This document shows, piece by piece, positions 33,885-41,703 of a stretch of DNA of 64,000 nt. The notes under the pieces were generated by a model that was given only the letters and a program-made list of their open reading frames with translations, searched no databases and was not told the origin of the DNA. The position numbers and the translations under genes were made by a program. This stretch comes from Mycobacterium numidiamassiliense (GTDB lineage Bacteria; Actinomycetota; Actinomycetes; Mycobacteriales; Mycobacteriaceae). The stretch lies in assembly GCF_900157365.1 (NCBI RefSeq), contig NZ_FUEZ01000004.1, positions 1,847,066 through 1,911,065 on the forward strand. Reading direction: 5' to 3'. Each line of letters begins with the position of its first letter. Position 1 is the stretch's first letter.

Positions 33885-34934
33885 TCACGAGGTTGGGCAG
33901 CCCTCACGGTTGGCGCCGCCAAGCGCTTTCGGCGCATTCTCGATAGCGGAGTGCAGCACGTCGAACACCTGCGGATCCCAGGTGAGTGCGGTCTTCCAGT
34001 CCAGCCCTGCTGCGTCGGAGACATAGATGCTGTGTGTGTCGTCGAAGGTGTGGCAGAGCCGATGCGGAAGTACCGGGTCAGTGATATCGACCGCCAGCGC
34101 ACTGCGCAGCGCCACAATGCCGTCGTTGGGCCACACCATGGGGTTCACGGGTCCCGACTTCGTGAACTTTTTGCCGGCGATCAGGACCACCGGAATCTTG
34201 TCCAGCACACCGGACTGGAATTGATTCCAGCCATCCTTGCCCATCAAGTATGCCTGGTTGACCTCGCGACCGGAGCCAGACATCAGGCGCAGCACCTCGG
34301 CCTTGAAGCCCTTCATCGCGTTCTCGCAGAACTGGTCGCCCGCGCAGTCGGTCAGCGCAACAATGTCATTGGCGTAGTCCGATAGGTAGGAGCCTTGCCA
34401 GGGCGTCCCGATGGTAGTCAGCGAGCGGATACGCACTGGGGAGGTCGTGGTGGTCAACACGCGGATCGCCGCGCGTGAGTAGAGCCCACCCATGGAGTGG
34501 CCTACCAGATCGACCTCGTCGATCCCCTTCTCGGTATGCAGGTAGGTCAGGAACCGTGCCAGATGCTCGCCGGCAGTGTCGATGCTGCCGGTGGAGTTCA
34601 CGGTCATGTTCTCCGGCAGGGTGACTGGGCAGACCCCGAACGAGCCGAAGCCGGTTTGGTCCACCACCTGCCCGCGCCCGGCCATCGCCGGTGAGGTGAA
34701 AACCTGGTAGCTCTGCTTGAGCAGATATTCGCGGAGCGCCGTGTCGGTGTTGCCCGCGGCCAGCCCGGTAGCGCACGCTTGGCTCGGGGTGGTGAACGGA
34801 CTCGTCGCGTCGCCACCGGAGACGATCACCACCGCGTGTGACTGCGCACGCTTGTCGTCGGACCCGCCGCAGCCCACCACCATGGTCGTCGCCGCAACCG
34901 TGACCGCGGTGACGATCGCCAGCGTTCGTCGCAT
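33885..34934 (-). CDS. Secreted lipoprotein alpha/beta-hydrolase (lipase-like)
   Basis: The 349-residue protein starts with a lipoprotein signal peptide: positively charged MRRT, hydrophobic core, and lipobox VVGC at residue about 22, so it should be anchored outside the membrane. The hydrolase domain has DLVGHSMGGLYSR (GHSMG nucleophile, near residue 146) and resembles class 2/triacylglycerol lipases with esterase EstA-like layout; the acidic residue and a His (TFDDTHSIY near 303) follow. Paired cysteines (CAGDQFC) may form disulfides. The substrate is unknown. It is monocistronic and convergent with pruB. Confidence 0.85.
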   Translation of the reverse strand: MRRTLAIVTAVTVAATTMVVGCGGSDDKRAQSHAVVIVSGGDATSPFTTPSQACATGLAAGNTDTALREYLLKQSYQVFTSPAMAGRGQVVDQTGFGSFGVCPVTLPENMTVNSTGSIDTAGEHLARFLTYLHTEKGIDEVDLVGHSMGGLYSRAAIRVLTTTTSPVRIRSLTTIGTPWQGSYLSDYANDIVALTDCAGDQFCENAMKGFKAEVLRLMSGSGREVNQAYLMGKDGWNQFQSGVLDKIPVVLIAGKKFTKSGPVNPMVWPNDGIVALRSALAVDITDPVLPHRLCHTFDDTHSIYVSDAAGLDWKTALTWDPQVFDVLHSAIENAPKALGGANREGCPTS

Positions 34935-35055
34935 GACGCAGAATGCTAATGGACGACACCGGCGTGCTGAGCTTGTTCGCGCGCTGCGTCGTTAAGTGTG
35001 CACCCAGGACGGCCTCAACGCACCCGCGATGCCGCTAGCGCACCCGCGACGGGGT

Positions 35056-35673
35056 TTACTGAGCACGCCGCGGCCGCGGGCGATCGCTGGCGAATCCACG
35101 CACCACGTGGTCCCGCACGAATCCCGCTACCACTTCGGGCTTGTCCATGTCCAGCGTCGACGAAGGCGTGCTGAACAACGAGAACAGGATGCGCGCAAAC
35201 CATTCGCCGGCGGCCTCAACATCGAGATCCTTGCGAACCTCGCCGGTGAGCCTGGCAGCGGAGAGGTAAGGCGCGAAGAACTCGACACATTCGCGCAGCA
35301 GCACGGCGGCGTCTTTGGTCAGCAGCAAGCTGGTCGCGTCCTCGTCGAAGTATTTCTCGGAGGAGATGACCCGTCGCGCTTGTGTGACGAATACGGCTGC
35401 CGCACAAAGCTTGTCCTCGAGCGTGCCGCCCCGATCCATTGCCTTGGTCATCTCGCGGTAGAAGCGCTCGGACGCGTGTTCGGCGCATGCCTCGACGATG
35501 GCGGCCTTGTCGCTGAAGTATTCGTAGATGGTGCTGCGCGATACCCCGGCCTGCTTGGCGATGTCGACGATTGTTGCCTTCTGCAATCCCTGCTTGCCGA
35601 AGCACGCGAACGCGGAGTTCACAATGAGCTCGTGGGTATCGGTCGCCTGGTTCAGCGCGGAAGCCTGCGTCAT
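35056..35673 (-). CDS. TetR-family regulator of the catabolic cluster
   Basis: The 205-residue protein has an N-terminal TetR helix-turn-helix (TIVDIAKQAGVSRSTIYEYF, residues about 34-53) and a helical ligand domain. Its ATG overlaps the alcohol dehydrogenase stop (TAATG), so it is the last gene of the operon that starts at the P450 gene, and probably senses a pathway CoA-ester or substrate. The inverted repeats in the divergent promoter at 42910-42958 are candidate operators. Confidence 0.9.
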   Translation of the reverse strand: MTQASALNQATDTHELIVNSAFACFGKQGLQKATIVDIAKQAGVSRSTIYEYFSDKAAIVEACAEHASERFYREMTKAMDRGGTLEDKLCAAAVFVTQARRVISSEKYFDEDATSLLLTKDAAVLLRECVEFFAPYLSAARLTGEVRKDLDVEAAGEWFARILFSLFSTPSSTLDMDKPEVVAGFVRDHVVRGFASDRPRPRRAQ

Positions 35674-36743
35674 TACGGAACCAAAGCTCCTCGGGGCACT
35701 AACCCCGCATCGGCTGAGGCGAATGCGGCGTTGACGTCGTCCAGGTGGAATGGCCTGGGCATCAGCCGCTCGAACGGAAAGCTGGTGTGCCGCAGGAACG
35801 ACAAACCGATCGCCAGGGTGACCGGGTCGTAGAACATCACGCCACGGATGGACTTGTTGCCGTAGACCAGAGCACTCGGGTCGAGCTCGAAGGTGCGTCC
35901 CATCCCGACGTTGCCGACCTCGAGCAGCGTGCCTGCGTTGTTGAGGAAGCCGATGCCCTCGGGAATGACGCCCGGCACACCGACTACCTCGAGTACCCAG
36001 TCGGCCCCGATGCCGTCGGTGCGGCCCTGCACTTGCTCGGTGACCTTCGCGGTCGATATCTGACTTGCATCGATGCAGTGGGTCGCCCCGAAATCTGCTG
36101 CGACGTCTAGCCGTTCGGCGATCTTGTCGATCACGATCACCTCGGCGGCCCCCGCCGTTCGCGCCACGGCCGCAGCGTTGATGCCCAGCCCGCCGGCGCC
36201 CTGGATGACGACGGTGTCACCGAGCCGGACATCACGCAACGCGAAAAGCACCTGAGCCAGCGCGCAATTCAGCGGGGCGACGGCCGCGTCGGGCAGGTCG
36301 TCGGGCACTTTGTACAGGGGTTGCCGACGACTGGTGTAGTAGTACTCGCCGTAGGCTGCGACGAAGTGCGGCGGCTGCTCGTGGGTGCGGTACTCGCCGG
36401 CCATCAGATTCTGGCACGCGTACGGGCGTCCGCGCGCGCACGCATGACATCGACCGCAGAACCAAAAGTAGGGCGTCACAACGCGATCACCGACGGCTAG
36501 CGAGTTACCGGTCGCATCGGTGGTGAGGCCTTCTCCGAGTTCGGCGATCTCTCCGACCATTTCGTGGCCCATGGCAAACGGGCAGGGCAACGGCAGTTCG
36601 CCACGGAAGATGTGCAAGTCGGATCCGCAGATTCCGGCCATCCGCAGCTTGAGCGCCGCGGTACCCGGCGCCGGGGTGGACAAGGGAAACTCGGCGAGCT
36701 CTATCGGCCCCCCGACCGCGGTCAGTAACGCGAGTTTGGGCAT
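35673..36743 (-). CDS. Zinc-dependent alcohol dehydrogenase (MDR family)
   Basis: The 356-residue medium-chain dehydrogenase has the catalytic zinc ligands in GICGSDLHIF and GHEMVGEI, the structural zinc set CGRCHACARGRPYAC near residues 96-110 and a Rossmann motif QGAGGLGINAA near 180. In a cluster with P450s, an aldehyde dehydrogenase and a CoA-transferase it would oxidise a P450-made alcohol to an aldehyde. ATG 36743 is the first start after the upstream gene; the open frame further upstream overlaps the thiolase-like gene in another frame and is a shadow. Confidence 0.93.
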   Translation of the reverse strand: MPKLALLTAVGGPIELAEFPLSTPAPGTAALKLRMAGICGSDLHIFRGELPLPCPFAMGHEMVGEIAELGEGLTTDATGNSLAVGDRVVTPYFWFCGRCHACARGRPYACQNLMAGEYRTHEQPPHFVAAYGEYYYTSRRQPLYKVPDDLPDAAVAPLNCALAQVLFALRDVRLGDTVVIQGAGGLGINAAAVARTAGAAEVIVIDKIAERLDVAADFGATHCIDASQISTAKVTEQVQGRTDGIGADWVLEVVGVPGVIPEGIGFLNNAGTLLEVGNVGMGRTFELDPSALVYGNKSIRGVMFYDPVTLAIGLSFLRHTSFPFERLMPRPFHLDDVNAAFASADAGLVPRGALVP

Positions 36744-36769
36744 GGTGTCATCCCCTCTACGACGCGCGC

Positions 36770-37939
36770 TTACCCGGCCGGCGCGAGAATCAGGCCACTG
36801 GTGGGCACTCCGGTGCCTGAAGTGACCAACACGTGTTCGACGTCGTCTACCTGGTTGTACGACGTTCCGCGGATCTGGCGCACGCCCTCGGTGATGCCGT
36901 TCATCCCGTGGATGTAGGCCTCGCCTAGTAGCCCGCCGTTGGTATTGATCGGGAATTCCCCTCCCAGCGACAGCCGTTCGACGGTGGCGAAATCTTTGGC
37001 TTCGCCACGCCCGCAGAACCCGAGTTCCTCGAGCTGGGTGAAGACGAATGGCGTGAAATGGTCGTAGATGAAGGCAGTTTGGATGTCTTGGGGCTTCAAA
37101 CCCGAATCGCGCCAAAGCCGGTCGGCTACCACACCCATCTCCGGGAGCCCGGTGATGTCGTCGCGGTAGTAGCTGGTCATCATCTCGCCGTTGGCCGCCG
37201 CTCCCTGCGCGGCGGCAGTGATGATCGCCGGCGGCTGCTTGAGATCGCGTGCTCGTTCGGCACTGGTCACTACCAGCGCGACGCCGCCGTCGCTCTCCTG
37301 ACAGCAATCCAGCAGTCGCAGTACGGGTTCGACGATCCAGCGCGACTTCTGGTGGTCTTCCAGCGTGATCGGGCGCTGGTAGAACCACGCGTCGGGGTTG
37401 GTGGCCGCGTGTTTGCGGTCGACGACGGCGATGCGGCCGAAGTCCTCGTTGGTGACGCCGTAGGTCGACATGTAGCGCTCGGCGTGCATCGCCACCCACG
37501 CTGCGGGAGTGAGTAATCCGAATGGCGCGTAGTGCGCCATGAACAGCGGGGTCTCCGCCATGCTGCGGCCACTGCCGCCGAACCGGAACCCCGAGCGTTC
37601 GTTGAAGGCGCGCCAGCACACCACCACATCGGCGACTCCCGTAGCGACGGCCATGGCAGCATGCACCACCGTGCCGGCCGCCGCACCGCCGCCGTGATGT
37701 ACGCGGGAGAAGAAGTTCAGGTCGCCGATGCCCACATTTCGGGCGATGTCGATCTCGTCGCTGGAGTCCATTGTGAAGGTGACCATGCCGTCGACGTCGC
37801 CAGGCGCCAGGCCCGCGTCGTCCAGAGCGGCGCTGACCGCCTCGCACGCCAATTGCAACTCGCTGCGCCCGGATTCCTTGGAGAACTCGGTCTGGCCGAT
37901 GCCGACAATGGCGCAGCTGCCGGGTAGTGAGCTGCTCAT
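36770..37939 (-). CDS. Ltp2-type thiolase-like aldolase (lipid-transfer protein family)
   Basis: The 389-residue protein has the SCP-x thiolase fold (CAIVGIGQTEFSKESGRS at the start; HHGGGAAAGTVVHAA) but no classical thiolase cysteine pair. The segment AFIYDHFTPFVF near residue 295 carries the Tyr and His that serve retro-aldol cleavage in Ltp2 of the cholesterol side-chain pathway. Ltp2 works with the DUF35 part of ChsH2 to split a 17-hydroxy side chain, releasing propionyl-CoA. Here a separate DUF35 gene is in the same operon. ATG 37939 overlaps the stop of the MaoC gene (ATGA). The actual substrate is unknown. Confidence 0.88.
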   Translation of the reverse strand: MSSSLPGSCAIVGIGQTEFSKESGRSELQLACEAVSAALDDAGLAPGDVDGMVTFTMDSSDEIDIARNVGIGDLNFFSRVHHGGGAAAGTVVHAAMAVATGVADVVVCWRAFNERSGFRFGGSGRSMAETPLFMAHYAPFGLLTPAAWVAMHAERYMSTYGVTNEDFGRIAVVDRKHAATNPDAWFYQRPITLEDHQKSRWIVEPVLRLLDCCQESDGGVALVVTSAERARDLKQPPAIITAAAQGAAANGEMMTSYYRDDITGLPEMGVVADRLWRDSGLKPQDIQTAFIYDHFTPFVFTQLEELGFCGRGEAKDFATVERLSLGGEFPINTNGGLLGEAYIHGMNGITEGVRQIRGTSYNQVDDVEHVLVTSGTGVPTSGLILAPAG

Positions 37940-38391
37940 GCGCCAGCCCCGTCGAGCAGGCTGAGGATGGCGGTGCCGGAGACATGATCGCCCAGGCTGT
38001 TGGAGCCCCTGAAGCTGACCTCGACGAAGTTCTCGCCGCCCGTCCCTTCGGTTTTCCCGGTCACGCTGCCGGTGAACCGCAGCGGATCGTCCGGGAAGCA
38101 CGGAACGCCAAGGCGGATCGACAGATTCTTGACCATTGCTTCCGGGCCTGCCCAGTCGGTCAGGAAGCGAACGCAGTATCCGTTGGTGGTCAGGATGTTC
38201 ATGAACAGGTTGGGTGAGCCCTGCTTCTTGGCGTACTCGACGTCGTGGTGCACCGGCATGAAGTCACGCGAGGCGATCGCACCGGCGACGATCATTGTTG
38301 TGGTGATGGCGACTTCGAGCGGAGCGACGTCGTCGCCGATCTCGATGTCGGCCCACTTCAAGGTGGTGGTGCGGTGTGCGGTTGTCGTCAT
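37936..38391 (-). CDS. MaoC-type enoyl-CoA hydratase subunit (ChsH1-like)
   Basis: A 151-residue single hot-dog protein with the hydratase motif ASRDFMPVHHDVEYAK (catalytic Asp/His region near residues 42-55). In the igr operon of M. tuberculosis ChsH1 pairs with the MaoC part of ChsH2 to hydrate the unsaturated steroid CoA-ester. The gene sits between an acyl-CoA dehydrogenase (12 bp upstream of its start) and the Ltp2-type gene (4-bp overlap), the same order as Rv3543c-Rv3541c-Rv3540c apart from the hydratase partner. Confidence 0.87.
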   Translation of the reverse strand: MTTTAHRTTTLKWADIEIGDDVAPLEVAITTTMIVAGAIASRDFMPVHHDVEYAKKQGSPNLFMNILTTNGYCVRFLTDWAGPEAMVKNLSIRLGVPCFPDDPLRFTGSVTGKTEGTGGENFVEVSFRGSNSLGDHVSGTAILSLLDGAGA

Positions 38392-38403
38392 CGGTGTCCT
38401 TCT

Positions 38404-39516
38404 TTAGGTGTATGTGCTGCCGATACCAGCCAGCTGCGCGGTGGCGCATCCAAGACTGAGCTCGTTGTGCTTGGCCCAGAGGAAGTAACGGTGCAGGGGA
38501 TAGGTGATGTCGATCCCGATGCCGCCGTGAACCTGCTGGGCCGCCGACGCAACGCGAGCACCGGCGTCGGCGGCCCAGAACTTCGCGATCCGCGCCGCCC
38601 GCCGCGCCTCTTTCAAGGGGCGTCCGTTTGCGGTCAGCCAGGCCGCGTGCCAGGTAGTCCATCGGATCGCCTCGACGTCGATGAAGGCGTCGGCCAGCCG
38701 CTGCTGCACCGCCTGGAAGCTGCCGATCGGCCGGCCGAATTGCTCACGGCCGGTGGTGTATTCGGCGGCGATCTGCAAGGCCCGCTCGGCGACACCGAGC
38801 TGAATCGCGCACAGCCCGATCAAGGCTCGGGTGTAGAGGGATTCGATCGGCCCGTCGAGCCGATCATCGTCGGAAACGATTGCACCATCGAGGAATACGT
38901 CCGCATGCGGCTCGTGGTTGGTGGTCGCTACCGGCCGGATCTCGACGCCACGGGCGTCGCAGGGCAGCAGGAAGAGGCTGACGTCACCGTCATCGGTGGT
39001 GGCGGGCACCACCACGGTGTCGGCGAGCTGTGCGGCCGGGACCAGCTCTTTGGTCCCGTCCAGCCGCCACTTCGTGCCGTCGCGAAAAGCTTTGGTGCAG
39101 GGGTTCATCGGGTCGGAGCGGCCGGGCTCTTGCAGGCCGGCGCTCAGGATGCGGGTGCCCCCGATGACCCCGGGCAGGAACCGTTGCTGTTGCTCCTGGC
39201 TACCGTGCCGGGCGATCGGATCCGCGCCAAGCACCAAGGTCGCGTAGACCGGCGCCGGAGCCACGCTCCATCCGACCTCGGCCAGCAGCACCCCGAGTTC
39301 CACGAAGCCGTCGCCCGAAACGCAGGAGCCGCCCACCGATTCCGGCAGTCCGGCACCCAGCAGGTCGAGGGCCGCGAGTTCTTTCCAGAGCGCGGCGTCG
39401 TAGCGGGTCTCGCCGGCTTCGAGTTCCGTGAGTCGCTCCGGGGTGGCGCGGCGGTCAAAGAGCCCGCGCGCCACCTTGCTGATGGTCTCTTGTTCTTCGG
39501 TGAAGGTGAAGTCCAT
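38404..39516 (-). CDS. Acyl-CoA dehydrogenase, short subunit (FadE28/ChsE1-like)
   Basis: The 370-residue flavoprotein-family subunit has the C-terminal ACAD pattern TTGREQFGRPIGSFQAVQQR and QVHGGIGIDITYPLHRYF. The middle domain lacks the usual FAD-binding YxxTEPxxGSD motif (here LQEPGRSDPM), a sign of the divergent partner in alpha2beta2 steroid-side-chain dehydrogenases. It would pair with the 405-residue ACAD encoded at 40482-41699. Starts at ATG 39516, 10 bp after the DUF35 gene. Confidence 0.88.
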   Translation of the reverse strand: MDFTFTEEQETISKVARGLFDRRATPERLTELEAGETRYDAALWKELAALDLLGAGLPESVGGSCVSGDGFVELGVLLAEVGWSVAPAPVYATLVLGADPIARHGSQEQQQRFLPGVIGGTRILSAGLQEPGRSDPMNPCTKAFRDGTKWRLDGTKELVPAAQLADTVVVPATTDDGDVSLFLLPCDARGVEIRPVATTNHEPHADVFLDGAIVSDDDRLDGPIESLYTRALIGLCAIQLGVAERALQIAAEYTTGREQFGRPIGSFQAVQQRLADAFIDVEAIRWTTWHAAWLTANGRPLKEARRAARIAKFWAADAGARVASAAQQVHGGIGIDITYPLHRYFLWAKHNELSLGCATAQLAGIGSTYT

Positions 39517-39526
39517 GAGGCACTAC

Positions 39527-39937
39527 CTAGCTGCCGGGCCGGAACTGGTGTAGCACAAGCTCTTCGGTGCCAGTGCCGTCGAAGTTCTGGTAGAAGACCT
39601 CGACCGGCATGCCGACCTCGACGTCGGCCGGGTCGATCTCGCACAGGTTCGACACCAGCCGGACCCCTTCGGCGAGTTCGACCAGCACCACGATGTAGGG
39701 GTACTCGAAGAAGGGAAACTTGGGTTCGTGCGGGATGACGTAGCTGTAGACGGTGCCGCGGCCCGAGGATTCGATGGCCTCCCAGTCCAACGAACGGCAG
39801 TGGGGGCACATGGGCCGCGGCGGATTGCGCAGCGTCCCACATCCCTTGCAGCGCTGGATCAGCAGCTTGTGCTCGCGCAGCCCATTCCAGAAGAACTCGG
39901 TATCCGGACTGATCGGCGGCGCCAGTCGGGCGGTCAC
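39527..39937 (-). CDS. DUF35 OB-fold zinc-ribbon protein (ChsH2 C-terminal half-like)
   Basis: A 136-residue protein with a zinc ribbon (CKGCGTL...CPHC, CX2C pairs near residues 30-47) followed by an OB-fold (GRGTVYSYVI; VLVELAEGVRLVSNL). In M. tuberculosis this module is fused to a MaoC domain in ChsH2 and docks Ltp2. Here it is a separate gene whose GTG overlaps the stop of the MaoC-type gene (GTGA), so the fusion has been split or was never made. It should form the aldolase complex with the Ltp2-type protein. Confidence 0.87.
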   Translation of the reverse strand: MTARLAPPISPDTEFFWNGLREHKLLIQRCKGCGTLRNPPRPMCPHCRSLDWEAIESSGRGTVYSYVIPHEPKFPFFEYPYIVVLVELAEGVRLVSNLCEIDPADVEVGMPVEVFYQNFDGTGTEELVLHQFRPGS

Positions 39938-40485
39938 GAGTTGTCCGGCTTGAATCGCAGCACCCGGAATCGCTGGCGGCCCAGCACTTCGCCGTTCTGG
40001 TCGGAGTAGGTGATCACCCAGGTCAGAAAGAAGCCGGAGCCCTTCGCTGTCTTCTTCTCGTCGGAGACTTCCTCGAACACCGAGGTCGCGCTGATCACGT
40101 CGCCGAGACGGGGATAGCGTTCGATCTCGAACTCCGAGTTGGTCGCCACCGTGCTGCTGTATCCGGCTTCGTCGAGGAACGCCGTGGGGTTGTCCTTGAT
40201 CTCCATCGGCGCGCCGCCGCGCTCTCCGATCCCTTCCAGCTTCGGCGACGGCATCGTCCAGGTTTGCAGCATGACCGGCGGCGACACGATGCCGCCGAAT
40301 CGTGACGCGGCGGCGAACTCCGGATCGAGGTACGCCGGGTTCATGTCGTCGAGCGCGTAAGCCCAATGCCGGATCATCGGCTGGTTCACCGGATCCGGTG
40401 CCACCGTTGGCTTTTCGCTGCCGCCGGTGGGCTGGTCGACGAGCCCCCGTAACTTGGCGTAGAACTCGGTATCTTGGTCGGTCAC
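39934..40485 (-). CDS. MaoC_N-type dehydratase subunit (ChsH2 N-terminal half-like)
   Basis: A 183-residue FAS1/MaoC_N-type hot-dog protein: RHWAYALDDMNPAYLDPEFA and GGIVSPPVMLQTW near residues 38-80, FEIERYPRLGDVISATS and RQRFRVLRFKP near the end. It lacks the full catalytic His/Asp set of the partner subunit as far as I can tell, fitting the heteromeric ChsH1-ChsH2 enzyme. GTG 40485 overlaps the stop of the upstream ACAD gene (GTGA) and its own stop overlaps the DUF35 start. Confidence 0.87.
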   Translation of the reverse strand: MTDQDTEFYAKLRGLVDQPTGGSEKPTVAPDPVNQPMIRHWAYALDDMNPAYLDPEFAAASRFGGIVSPPVMLQTWTMPSPKLEGIGERGGAPMEIKDNPTAFLDEAGYSSTVATNSEFEIERYPRLGDVISATSVFEEVSDEKKTAKGSGFFLTWVITYSDQNGEVLGRQRFRVLRFKPDNS

Positions 40486-41699
40486 GTGCTGGATCCTCCT
40501 GACTTATCCTGACCATCGTTTGGAGCCCGAAGGTCACGAGGTGCTCGCGGCATGCCCAATCCCGCCATGGCGATGATGTCACGCTGAATTTCGTTGGCAC
40601 CGCCGCCGAACGTGTTGATGACCGCAAACCGGTACGCGGATTCCAGGGCCCCGCGCAGTGGCGCGTTGTCGCCTCGGCGTATTCCGTTGTGGTCGAGCAC
40701 TTCCAGCAATTGACGCGCGACCTGTTGGGTGAGTTCCGTACCGAAGACTTTCGCGGCCGAGGCTTCCCCCATGCCCAGGATGCCCTTCGTCATCGCCGCG
40801 TTGACCCGCATATTGACCAACTTGTAGGCGGCCACCTGCGCTTCGACCCGGGCGAGAGCCAGCTGAACCCACGGTTGGTCGATGACGCGCCCGTCGTCGA
40901 GCTCGGTGGCGCGGGCCCAGTCCAGCGTCTTCTCGAACAGTGGCTCGAGCGCGCCGAGATTACCCAGGGCCGCGCGTTCGAAGTTCAACTGCGTGGTGAT
41001 CAGCTGCCAGCCCTGATTTTCTTCGCCGACCAGCGCGCTAGCCGGTACCCGAACATCGTCGTAGAACGTGTAGAACGTCGAGACACCTGGCATCGTGTGC
41101 AGCGGCTGCCACGAGAATCCCGGCGACGAGGTGGGCACGATGAGAATCGAAATGCCCTTGTGCTTCTTGGCATCAGGGTCGGTCCGGGCAGCCAGCCAAA
41201 TGTAGTCGGCATAGGCGGCGCCACTGGTGAACATCTTCTGACCGTTGATCACATAGTCGTCGCCATCGCGCACCGCGACGGTGCGCACCGAGGCCAGGTC
41301 ACTTCCCGCGCCAGGCTCCGAGTAGCCGATCGCGAACTCCACGGAGCCGTCCAGAATCGCAGGCAGAAATCTCTGCTTCTGTTCCTCGGTGCCGCACTGC
41401 ATCAGGGTCGGTCCGACGGTGTTGAGTGTGACCAGGGGGATGGGGGCATTGGCCCGGCGTGCCTCTTCCGAGAAGATGAATTGTTCGATCGCCGAAAACC
41501 CCTGGCCCCCATACTCTTTAGGCCATCCGACGCCCAGCAGGTTAGCGGCGGCGAGGGCGCGGATACAGTCGCGAGTTGCGGTGCCGCCCTCCAATTGTCC
41601 GCTGACCGAGGCGACACGCTCCGGCGTCATCACCTCTGCCAGGGTCGCGCGCATCTCGGCGCGCAGCCGCTCTTGCTCCGGGGTGTACTCGAGATCCAT
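40482..41699 (-). CDS. Acyl-CoA dehydrogenase, FAD-binding subunit (FadE29/ChsE2-like)
   Basis: The 405-residue acyl-CoA dehydrogenase has the complete FAD motif FAIGYSEPGAGSDLASVRT near residue 130 and the C-terminal INTFGGGANEIQRDIIA near residue 372. It would desaturate an acyl-CoA side chain at C2-C3 together with the 370-residue ACAD subunit. It starts at ATG 41699, 4 bp after the P450 stop, so it is the second gene of the operon. Confidence 0.9.
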   Translation of the reverse strand: MDLEYTPEQERLRAEMRATLAEVMTPERVASVSGQLEGGTATRDCIRALAAANLLGVGWPKEYGGQGFSAIEQFIFSEEARRANAPIPLVTLNTVGPTLMQCGTEEQKQRFLPAILDGSVEFAIGYSEPGAGSDLASVRTVAVRDGDDYVINGQKMFTSGAAYADYIWLAARTDPDAKKHKGISILIVPTSSPGFSWQPLHTMPGVSTFYTFYDDVRVPASALVGEENQGWQLITTQLNFERAALGNLGALEPLFEKTLDWARATELDDGRVIDQPWVQLALARVEAQVAAYKLVNMRVNAAMTKGILGMGEASAAKVFGTELTQQVARQLLEVLDHNGIRRGDNAPLRGALESAYRFAVINTFGGGANEIQRDIIAMAGLGMPRAPRDLRAPNDGQDKSGGSST

Positions 41700-41703
41700 C
41701 GGC

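Noticed and set aside
33808..33885. CRISPR-like repeats
   Set aside because: The units are directly tandem with no spacers, only two or three copies, and there is no cas gene.
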